Source: Bdellovibrionales bacterium (GTDB lineage: Bacteria; Bdellovibrionota; Bdellovibrionia; Bdellovibrionales; UBA1609). From it: 6,770 nucleotides of DNA. Location: positions 1 to 6,770 of the forward strand of contig JAGRAK010000112.1 in assembly GCA_020434645.1 (NCBI GenBank), given 5' to 3'. The position numbers and the translations under genes were made by a program. Below are positions 1-5,372 of the stretch, in pieces (within the stretch, counting starts at the first letter, position 1; each line of letters starts with the position of its first letter). A model generated the notes under the pieces. It was not told the DNA's origin, did not search any database, and saw only the letters and a program-made list of their open reading frames with translations.

Positions 1-950
1 TAAAAACTAATAGTCTTGCCAGATGAAATATCCATCATTCGGCGCAAAGAGATTCGAGCCTTTTCAATGGTGTCGGGAGCGAGAGTGACTTCGGGCTGAA
101 GTGTTTCAAGTGCCACCCGAATTTTTTTTAAAGTGTTGAGTTTCATGTAGGGGCATTCGTTGCAGGCGCAAGACCCTTCGGCGGGAGCTTGAATCAGTTT
201 GACATCAGGTCGTAATTTTTGCATCTGATGAAAAATCCCAGATTCAGTTGCGACGATAAATTCTTTTGCCGGATTTTTGCTGACCTCTTCTAAAAGTCTT
301 GATGTTGAGCCCACAAGATCGGCATATTCAAGTACAGCATCTAAGCACTCCGGGTGAGCAAGTACGGGAGCATTTGGATACTTATTTTTCAACTCAAAAA
401 GTTTTCGTGCAGAAAACAAAACGTGCACTTCGCATGCGCCCGGCCAGAGAATCATTTCTCGACCAGATTTTTTAGCAAGATAAGATCCTAAATTGCGATC
501 AGGCCCGAAAAGAATTTTTTTATCTTGCGGTATGGCCGATATAATTTTCTCAGCATTCGAAGACGTGCAGATGATATCAGAGATGCCTTTTACTTCAGCT
601 GAAGAGTTGACGTAGGTCACAAGCACTGAATTGGGGTGAGCATCCTTCCAGGCTTTATATTTCTCAAATGGCGAGTGGTCGACGAGCGAACATCCGGCGT
701 TCATATCTGGTACAAGAACAGTTTTATCAGGAGAAAGAATTTTCACACTTTCAGCCATAAACACGACACCGGCCATTAATACGATCGGATTCTTTGCCTT
801 TTCACCTTGTTGGGCTAGCGCGAGTGAGTCGCCGACAAAGTCAGCAATATCTTGTATGGCGCCGTCTTCATAATAGTGAGCCAGTATAAGCGCGTTTTTT
901 TCGCGCTTAAGTTTGAGTATATCTTCACGTGTTTTCTTCAGGTCAGTCAT
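1..950 (-). CDS. nadA: Quinolinate synthase NadA (3' end cut by window edge)
   Basis: NadA is a cytosolic [4Fe-4S] enzyme that condenses iminoaspartate (from NadB) with dihydroxyacetone phosphate to quinolinate in de novo NAD synthesis. My translation gives 316 complete codons starting MTDLKKTREDILKLKREKNA. Family motifs are clear: AHYYEDGAIQDIADFVGDS near residues 24-41, NAGCSLVDH (Cys87), YVNSSAEVKG near 113-122, GPDRNLG near 149-155, WPGACEVH (Cys173) and CNECPYMKLNTL (Cys266). Cys87, Cys173 and Cys266 are the expected cluster ligands; Cys261 and Cys263 give a CxCxxC arrangement. The final bases read TTT then TA, so the stop (TAA or TAG) is probably cut by one base. That length suits the shorter bacterial/archaeal NadA class. 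The ATG at 950 follows an in-frame TGA (974-972) with no other start between, and has no clear Shine-Dalgarno. It lies 25 bp after mglA, suggesting coupling. No nadB or nadC is visible. Confidence 0.96.
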   Translation of the reverse strand, partial: MTDLKKTREDILKLKREKNALILAHYYEDGAIQDIADFVGDSLALAQQGEKAKNPIVLMAGVVFMAESVKILSPDKTVLVPDMNAGCSLVDHSPFEKYKAWKDAHPNSVLVTYVNSSAEVKGISDIICTSSNAEKIISAIPQDKKILFGPDRNLGSYLAKKSGREMILWPGACEVHVLFSARKLFELKNKYPNAPVLAHPECLDAVLEYADLVGSTSRLLEEVSKNPAKEFIVATESGIFHQMQKLRPDVKLIQAPAEGSCACNECPYMKLNTLKKIRVALETLQPEVTLAPDTIEKARISLRRMMDISSGKTISF

Positions 951-975
951 GGGGATGCATATAGCACCAAATCAG

Positions 976-1566
976 CTAGATGTCTCCGCCCTTAAGGGTG
1001 GTGATAATCGCTTTTGACGTTGTTTTTAAGGCTTCAAAGACACCCTTGCCTTCACGCGCAGAGCCCTCAAAATCAGGTGAATTATGGCGGTTTAGAGCAC
1101 TTCTAAGCTCTGATAAGGGTAGAGCATTGGGTAGATCGCGCTTGTTGTATTGTATGGCAAAAGGGATATTTCGAATGTCATAGCCCTGTTGCTCTAAATT
1201 TTTTTCAAGGTTGTTGAGTGACTGAATATTTTCTTCCATTCGCTCAGCCTGTGAATCAGCCACAAAAATTATGCCGTCAAGGCCCTTTAGAATGAGTTTT
1301 CGGCTGGCATCGTAAACCACTTGCCCCGGAACAGTGTAAAGGTGAAATCGAGTTTTAAAGCCGCGAATCTCGCCAATCTCCATAGGCAAAAAATCAAAAA
1401 ACAGAGTGCGTTCAACATCTGTCGGGAGTTCAACCATATCAGATTTATCTTGGGCAACGGTCTTATTATAAACCCACTGTAGATTAGTCGTTTTACCGCT
1501 GAGCGAAGGCCCATAGTAAACAATCTTACAGTGAATTTCTTTGGCATTATAATTTATAAATGACAT
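976..1566 (-). CDS. mglA: MglA, Ras-like small GTPase controlling polarity/gliding motility
   Basis: This is a 196-residue cytosolic small GTPase of the MglA family, which sets cell polarity. It drives motility reversals in Myxococcus and affects prey invasion in Bdellovibrio (known from the family). P-loop is GPSLSGKT at 19-26, with Lys25 and Thr26. Switch I holds ERTLFFDFLP at 52-61 including Arg53 and Thr54. Switch II is YTVPGQ at 77-82, where Thr78 replaces the usual Asp of DxxG, an MglA hallmark; Gln82 is kept. The base-specificity motif is NKRD at 141-144. The start MSFINY and the length match the family (195 residues in M. xanthus, from memory). Unusually, residue 21, Gly in the M. xanthus P-loop and equivalent to Ras Gly12, is Ser here, and Cys23 is also Ser. 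No mglB (GTPase-activating partner) is adjacent. It lies 41 bp after recR and 25 bp before nadA. No good Shine-Dalgarno precedes the ATG. Confidence 0.96.
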   Translation of the reverse strand: MSFINYNAKEIHCKIVYYGPSLSGKTTNLQWVYNKTVAQDKSDMVELPTDVERTLFFDFLPMEIGEIRGFKTRFHLYTVPGQVVYDASRKLILKGLDGIIFVADSQAERMEENIQSLNNLEKNLEQQGYDIRNIPFAIQYNKRDLPNALPLSELRSALNRHNSPDFEGSAREGKGVFEALKTTSKAIITTLKGGDI

Positions 1567-1568
1567 TT

Positions 1569-1601
1569 AAAGCCCAACGTTATTTCTATATCAAAGCCCA
1601 A
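1569..1601 (-). repeat. 9-bp direct repeat in the recR-mglA gap
   Basis: On the coding strand, TTGGGCTTT occurs twice, at 1601-1593 and 1577-1569, with starts 24 bp apart. It fills most of the 41-bp gap between the recR stop and the mglA start and ends 2 bp before the mglA ATG, where a ribosome binding site would be expected. A TATAGA that could serve as a -10 element lies between the copies (1590-1585) but has no matching -35. Whether the repeat is functional or chance cannot be decided from the sequence. Confidence 0.5.
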
Positions 1602-1607
1602 TACGAG

Positions 1608-2210
1608 CTAGATTTCAACCCTGTTCTCAATTGCACGCCCTAAAGTTCTAAAATCAATGTAGTCTATATCTCCGCCAATGGGTATCCCATGCGCTATTCG
1701 GCTAAGCTTAACGCCTTTGCCGTGTAGTTGCTTTGAAATATAAAGAACGGTCGTATCACCCTCTAGGTCGGCATCAAGGGCGAGGATGACTTCTTTAATA
1801 TTTTCATTTTGAATGCGCTCAAGAAGAGGTTGTAAGCGAATATCTTTGGGTAAAATTCCCTCAAGAGGAGATATGGCTCCATGCAATACATGGTAGCGTC
1901 CCTTGAAGGCACCAGAAGAATCAAATCGGGCAATATCAGCCGGATCTTCAACCACACAGATAGTGTCGTCTAGTCGATTTTGGTCTTCGCAGTAAAAGCA
2001 TAATGACTGATTTTCTGTAAAAGAAAAACATTTGGGACATTCGTGAACAGATTTTCTCACGCCCTCTAAGGCCAATTGTAAGGCCTCATTGTATTCAGAT
2101 GTGCTTCTTAAAACATAGTAGCCCAGGCGTTGAGCTGTTTTTGGCCCAATACCCGGGAGCTTCGAGAGCTCGTTTACTAGTCTTTCAAGCGAAGGCACAT
2201 GAAGAATCAT
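1608..2210 (-). CDS. recR: Recombination mediator protein RecR
   Basis: RecR works with RecF/RecO to load RecA on gapped DNA during recombinational repair; it forms ring-shaped oligomers on DNA. The 200-residue length matches the family (E. coli 201). In order: a helix-hairpin-helix (LSKLPGIGPKTAQRLGYYVL, about 15-34), a C4 zinc motif with Cys58, Cys61, Cys71 and Cys74, a Toprim domain from about residue 83 (CVVEDPADIARF; ALDADLEGDTT in the core), and the C-terminal RIAHGIPIGGDIDYIDFRTL. The usual Asn-Pro in the Toprim core (ATNPTVEGE in E. coli) reads ALDADLEGD here, a conservative change seen in this subfamily position. The ATG is 3 bp after the ebfC stop with only a weak, distant GGAA upstream, so translational coupling is likely. 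The dnaX-ebfC-recR order is conserved across bacteria. Confidence 0.97.
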   Translation of the reverse strand: MILHVPSLERLVNELSKLPGIGPKTAQRLGYYVLRSTSEYNEALQLALEGVRKSVHECPKCFSFTENQSLCFYCEDQNRLDDTICVVEDPADIARFDSSGAFKGRYHVLHGAISPLEGILPKDIRLQPLLERIQNENIKEVILALDADLEGDTTVLYISKQLHGKGVKLSRIAHGIPIGGDIDYIDFRTLGRAIENRVEI

Positions 2211-2213
2211 ACT

Positions 2214-2540
2214 TTAGAACATTCCGGGCATGCCTACGCCGCCTGTGATTTTTGACATTTCTTTATCAGTGGTTTCTTTTGCGGTTTTAATCGCTTCATT
2301 TGTTGCTGTTAAAACTAGATCTTGCAGCATTTCAACATCACCTGCAGAAAGAACATCGGGTTTAATTGTGATGTTTGTGATTTTCATTGCGCCATTAATT
2401 CGAACCTTAACGGCGTCTCCGCCAGATGAGGCTTCAAATTCTTTTTGATTCATTTCTTCTTGGACTTTTTTCATTTTACTCTGCATTTGATTTGCTTGCT
2501 GCATAAGTTTTTGAAGTCCGCCTCCGCCAAAACCTTTCAT
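2214..2540 (-). CDS. ebfC: YbaB/EbfC family nucleoid-associated protein
   Basis: This is a small (108-residue) dimeric DNA-binding nucleoid protein of the YbaB/EbfC family; in other bacteria it binds DNA with low or modest sequence preference and affects nucleoid structure and gene expression. Visible features are a glycine-rich N-terminus (MKGFGGGGLQKLM), an amphipathic Gln/Lys/Glu-rich helix at about 9-36 that forms the dimer arms, the beta core GGDAVKVRINGAMKITNITI at about 40-59, and a C-terminal helix ending in ITGGVGMPGMF, a common family ending. A good Shine-Dalgarno, GGGAG at 2552-2548, lies inside the last codons of dnaX, 7 nt from the ATG. The dnaX stop is only 1 bp upstream. Position between dnaX and recR is typical and adds support. 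Confidence 0.95.
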   Translation of the reverse strand: MKGFGGGGLQKLMQQANQMQSKMKKVQEEMNQKEFEASSGGDAVKVRINGAMKITNITIKPDVLSAGDVEMLQDLVLTATNEAIKTAKETTDKEMSKITGGVGMPGMF

Positions 2541-2541
2541 A

Positions 2542-4161
2542 TTAATTCTCCCGTATAGATTTAATTTGCGTGTTAAAAATCGACTTAGCCTGTTTCACAA
2601 GCGGGTGATTCTCAACTTGTTTTGTTAGTTGTTCTTTTTCTGTTTCTACTTTTTTTTCTTGCAGTCTTGTGGGGCTCATTGTGCTCGCCTTATCAGGGTC
2701 AATCATTTTAATTTGCACAGAGTGCCCTGGGCCCCAGAATGTATTCAAGTAATTAACTAATTTTTTCTGAAAACCTTCATCAGCTATTTGCGAATATAAA
2801 AATTTATATTTTTCAGGGATGCCGATATGAGCTTCTAGGTCGTTCATGTCGATTAAATGAACTTGATCGAGTTTTGCCGCGACCAACCCATTTACCTTGC
2901 GTACGCGATCTACAAACTCAGTCCACTTTTCATCAGACGAAGTGGTGCGGGCTGACGGGGTTGTGGCTTCGACTTGCGCAGGAGTTTGTGCCATCGGTGC
3001 CATTTGTGTTGCCGCATCTGCTGTTTGGACGCCTCCACTTGCGCCAGCAAAGCTAAGAAGATTTTGTATGCGTGGGGCAATCGACATTCTGAGAAGAATC
3101 ATTTCAAGCACAATGCGAGAGTCTTGGGCTTTATAAAGATCTCCCATGCCTTTGAGCGCCATATCAAAAAGAAGATGCATGTCTTCTTCGCTCAGGCCTT
3201 GAGAGAGTTCGCTTAGGCGACGAATTTCATCTTTGGGCTGATCAACAATTTGCTCTGCACGATCAGGAGAAACCTTGACGAGAACTAAGTTTCTGAGCTC
3301 TTCAAGAAGATCCTTCATGAATACAATCGGATCGTAGCCAGCAGAAAATATATTATCAATAACAGTGACGATCGCTTTTGTGTCTCGAGAAATAAGGGCG
3401 GCTAAAGTTTCAGTTAATAATCCACGATCGGTGAGTCCCAAAACATCTGTGACCTTAGCGAGCGTTAAATTGCCATCTGAAAAGCTAATCACTTGATCAA
3501 GTAAGCTTTGGCTATCGCGCATAGACCCGTCACCTTGGCGCGCGAGTGCCCAAAGGGCTTCCTCCTCAGCTGATACGTTTTCGCTTTTGCAAATCGCAAT
3601 CAGATGGTCGGCAATTAGGCGAGTTGATATTTTTCTAAAATCGTAACGTTGGCAGCGTGAGAGCACCGTATTTGGAATTTTTTGTGCCTCTGTCGTGGCC
3701 ATAATAAAAATAACATGCGAAGGCGGTTCTTCTAAAGTTTTTAAGAGCGCATTAAAGGCGCTTCCAGAAAGCATGTGAACTTCGTCGATTATATAAATTT
3801 TAAATTTACCTGATGACGGCATGAACCCCACAGTGTCACGAAGTTCACGAATAGCGTCGACTCCGTTATTACTGGCTCCATCAATTTCAATAACATCAAG
3901 ACTACGTGAAGTGGCGATGTCTTCGCATTCTGAACAGGTGTTACACGGAACAAAATCTTTTGAATTGGGGCATCGTAAACTTTTGGCTAAAATTCTTGCT
4001 GAAGAAGTTTTGCCAGTCCCGCGTGGGCCGGTAAAAAGTAAAGCATGTGCAATGCGATCATTGCGAATAGAGTTGAGCAATGTCTGGCTGATATGATTTT
4101 GGCCAATAAGATCGCCAAAGATTTGTGGCCGCCATTTGCGAGCAATTACCTGATAAGTCAA
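2542..4161 (-). CDS. dnaX: DNA polymerase III subunit tau (gamma/tau), DnaX
   Basis: DnaX is the AAA+ clamp-loader subunit that opens and loads the beta sliding clamp and links polymerases in the replisome. The 539-residue protein begins MTYQVIARKWRP. It shows Walker A GPRGTGKT (45-52), zinc cysteines 64, 73, 76 and 79, Walker B DEVH (126-129), the SRC arginine finger (Arg169) and sensor-2 Arg215 in GSMRD; these numbers agree with E. coli DnaX. The clamp-loader lid/collar runs to about 369, then an Ala/Thr/Pro/Gln-rich linker (about 370-411) and a C-terminal domain from Trp413 to about 490, ending in a charged Lys/Glu-rich tail. It is shorter than E. coli tau (643). The start codon is TTG, chosen because the family N-terminus begins exactly here and AGGGG lies 6 nt upstream. 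An A8 run at codons 502-504 could cause slippage close to the C-terminus. Confidence 0.97.
   Translation of the reverse strand: MTYQVIARKWRPQIFGDLIGQNHISQTLLNSIRNDRIAHALLFTGPRGTGKTSSARILAKSLRCPNSKDFVPCNTCSECEDIATSRSLDVIEIDGASNNGVDAIRELRDTVGFMPSSGKFKIYIIDEVHMLSGSAFNALLKTLEEPPSHVIFIMATTEAQKIPNTVLSRCQRYDFRKISTRLIADHLIAICKSENVSAEEEALWALARQGDGSMRDSQSLLDQVISFSDGNLTLAKVTDVLGLTDRGLLTETLAALISRDTKAIVTVIDNIFSAGYDPIVFMKDLLEELRNLVLVKVSPDRAEQIVDQPKDEIRRLSELSQGLSEEDMHLLFDMALKGMGDLYKAQDSRIVLEMILLRMSIAPRIQNLLSFAGASGGVQTADAATQMAPMAQTPAQVEATTPSARTTSSDEKWTEFVDRVRKVNGLVAAKLDQVHLIDMNDLEAHIGIPEKYKFLYSQIADEGFQKKLVNYLNTFWGPGHSVQIKMIDPDKASTMSPTRLQEKKVETEKEQLTKQVENHPLVKQAKSIFNTQIKSIREN
2650..2657 (-). other. A8 homopolymer in dnaX, possible slippage site
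   Basis: The coding strand has eight consecutive A (codons Glu502-Lys503-Lys504, reading G-AAAAAAAA-G). Losing one A, or a +1 shift, gives an immediate TAG. A -1 shift gives about 12 altered residues before TGA. dnaX genes of several bacteria use A-runs for programmed frameshifting or transcriptional slippage, but this run lies so late that the truncated product would lose only about 35-38 residues rather than generate a classical gamma. No stimulatory stem-loop is evident downstream. Confidence 0.3.
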
Positions 4162-4167
4162 AAGCGT

Positions 4168-4172
4168 CCCCT
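4168..4172 (-). promoter_or_regulatory. Shine-Dalgarno of dnaX fixing a TTG start
   Basis: AGGGG on the minus strand stands 6 nt upstream of the TTG at 4161. This spacing, with the family-typical N-terminus right after it, decides the non-ATG start. The site begins 11 nt after the predicted 3' end of the SRP RNA. Confidence 0.8.
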
Positions 4173-4183
4173 AAAGTAAAAGT

Positions 4184-4278
4184 GGCCAGGCCGATCGTAT
4201 CACATGAAACCTCGAGTGCCGTTGCTCCCTTTCGGGCCTAGCGGATTCGTCAAGATTGCCATTGTACGGAGCCTGGCC
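4184..4278 (-). ncRNA. ffs: Bacterial small SRP RNA (4.5S-type)
   Basis: This is the RNA scaffold of the signal recognition particle, which binds Ffh and FtsY to target nascent membrane proteins. The roughly 95-nt minus-strand sequence folds into one long hairpin. A perfect 8-bp closing stem pairs GGCCAGGC (4278-4271) with GCCUGGCC (4191-4184); then come CGUA (4268-4265) with UACG (4199-4196), UCUUGA (4255-4250) with UCGAGG (4215-4210, two G-U pairs), and CCG (4244-4242) with CGG (4221-4219). The apex reads UAGG-CCC-GAAA-GGG-AGCA, which aligns base for base with the E. coli domain IV core AGG-UCC-GGAA-GGA-AGCA: the AGG/AGCA symmetric loop and a GNRA tetraloop are both kept. The location directly upstream of dnaX matches scr-dnaX in Bacillus. 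Ends are inferred from the closing stem. The hairpin followed by ACUUUUACUUU might also act as a weak terminator, but the domain IV signature argues for SRP RNA. Confidence 0.93.
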
Positions 4279-4284
4279 GTCGCC

Positions 4285-4293
4285 ACCATAGCA
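4285..4293 (-). promoter_or_regulatory. Candidate extended -10 promoter of SRP RNA / dnaX operon
   Basis: The minus strand reads TGCTATGGT: an extended TGn followed by TATGGT (4290-4285). Six bases (GGCGAC) separate it from G4278, the first base of the SRP RNA closing stem, which is the expected -10 to +1 distance. No convincing -35 is seen at 16-18 bp (ATACTT at 17 bp). The G/C-rich discriminator resembles promoters of stable RNAs under stringent control. No other promoter is obvious between the srkA stop and the RNA. Confidence 0.5.
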
Positions 4294-4347
4294 AAACACC
4301 TGCGTAGAAGTATCTAATAACGCGTGGCGCAGATAGGGTTTAAGTGA

Positions 4348-5349
4348 TTAAATCTCCAGCATATCTGCAATTTTCTCGAGGGCATCGGTCTCAGCCGCCC
4401 AATACGAGTAATCGGTGTATTGTGGGAACAATTTGGGGAAGGAAGGGTCTTCCCATCGGCGGGCAATCCAGGCCGCATAGTGAATAATACGCAAAGCACG
4501 AAGAGCGGGGATTAGCTGTAAATCTCGATCATCAAATTTTCGAAATTCTTTGTAGCCCGTTAAGAGAGCTTGAAGTTCTTTTTGGCCCTCATCGGTTTCT
4601 TCTCCGGCGGATAGGAGCATCCAAAAATCTTGAGCCGGATGCCCCATGGCGCAGTCATCAAAATCGACAAAGAAAAACTCAGATTGTGGAGCTGTCGTTG
4701 TCGCCGAGATTTCGTTGTGACTGCGAACATCAGTTTTTAAGATATTGCCGCGATGGCAGTCTCCGTGAATGCGAATAAATGACTTTTCAGATAAATGCTT
4801 TTCTAAAAATTCAACTGAGTGTGAGGCGGCTGAGAAGTAGCGATCGATAACTTCAGGGGCGATCCAGCTTTCTAAAATGTCTAGATTCTGCCAACCATAA
4901 TTTTCAGCATTCATTATCGGACGGTGGGGTGATCGTTTTTGTTCGCCAACATTATGAAAACGGGCAAGTGTGCGACCAAGTTTTTCAAAATCTTTAGTGC
5001 TCAGCTCATCCACCATTCTGCCAACCGCTTTTGGCCAGAGTGCAAACCAAATATTATTGTCTATATCTAAAGTGGATCCGTTTTGAAGTTGTAGTGGGGC
5101 GATTGCGGGCAGCCCGCTCAATTTAAGATCATTTAAGAATTCGTGTTCTTCAAGAATGGTTTGCTGAGACCAGCGCCCTGGGCGATAAAACTTTGCAATA
5201 ACGCGTTCTTTGTTTTCGAGTCGAATGTCAAAAACACGGTTTTCATATGAGTTGAGCTGCGTAAATTCACCTGTTGGCTGAAAACCCGCAAGCTCAACCG
5301 CATTGAGTACGTGGTCAGGCGTTAATTCATAGAAGTCTTCTTTTGACAT
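4348..5349 (-). CDS. srkA: SrkA/YihE-like stress-response Ser/Thr protein kinase
   Basis: This is a cytosolic kinase of the aminoglycoside-phosphotransferase/choline-kinase fold. E. coli SrkA protects stressed cells and counters MazF-type toxin death (family knowledge). The 333-residue protein fits E. coli SrkA (328). Visible are LNSYENRVF (32-40), the ATP lysine in AKFYRPGRW (Lys53), ILEEHEF (65-71), the catalytic loop HGDCHRGN (195-202, Asp197), the metal-binding DFDD (229-232) and FWMLLSAGEE just after. A stretch of about 20 residues (205-224, Ser/Thr-rich) between the last two motifs is longer than in E. coli. The ATG at 5349 is preferred over an in-frame ATG at 5403 because GGAG (5361-5358) lies 8 nt upstream and the extra 18 residues would overlap the divergent neighbour. 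The gene is followed by the SRP RNA promoter with no clear terminator. It is divergent from the DUF4423 gene. Confidence 0.93.
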   Translation of the reverse strand: MSKEDFYELTPDHVLNAVELAGFQPTGEFTQLNSYENRVFDIRLENKERVIAKFYRPGRWSQQTILEEHEFLNDLKLSGLPAIAPLQLQNGSTLDIDNNIWFALWPKAVGRMVDELSTKDFEKLGRTLARFHNVGEQKRSPHRPIMNAENYGWQNLDILESWIAPEVIDRYFSAASHSVEFLEKHLSEKSFIRIHGDCHRGNILKTDVRSHNEISATTTAPQSEFFFVDFDDCAMGHPAQDFWMLLSAGEETDEGQKELQALLTGYKEFRKFDDRDLQLIPALRALRIIHYAAWIARRWEDPSFPKLFPQYTDYSYWAAETDALEKIADMLEI

Positions 5350-5357
5350 TTTAGTTT

Positions 5358-5361
5358 CTCC
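5358..5361 (-). promoter_or_regulatory. Shine-Dalgarno of srkA in the 23-bp divergent gap
   Basis: GGAG on the minus strand, 8 nt before the ATG at 5349, selects this start over the upstream ATG at 5403. It sits in the 23-bp stretch (5350-5372) that separates the two divergent start codons. Confidence 0.7.
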
Positions 5362-5372
5362 AGTGAAATCAT

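Noticed and set aside
980..1183. Plus-strand open frame opposite mglA
   Set aside because: Antisense to the strongly conserved C-terminal part of MglA with no motif of its own.
2874..3216. Three overlapping plus-strand open frames opposite dnaX
   Set aside because: They lie wholly antisense to a well-supported dnaX region, have no recognisable motifs and no clear ribosome binding site.
4184..4278. Long hairpin as a transcription attenuator or riboswitch of dnaX
   Set aside because: The AGG-GNRA-AGCA core and synteny match SRP RNA; no ligand-binding riboswitch motif is recognised.
4300..4332. CTGCG/CGCAG inverted repeat as a srkA terminator
   Set aside because: Only 5 bp of stem with a loop of about 23 nt and no following U-tract.
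5343..5348. Perfect TTGACA as a -35 for the DUF4423 gene
   Set aside because: It is the reverse complement of the srkA start region; AAATCA at 17 bp is a poor -10, so it is probably chance.
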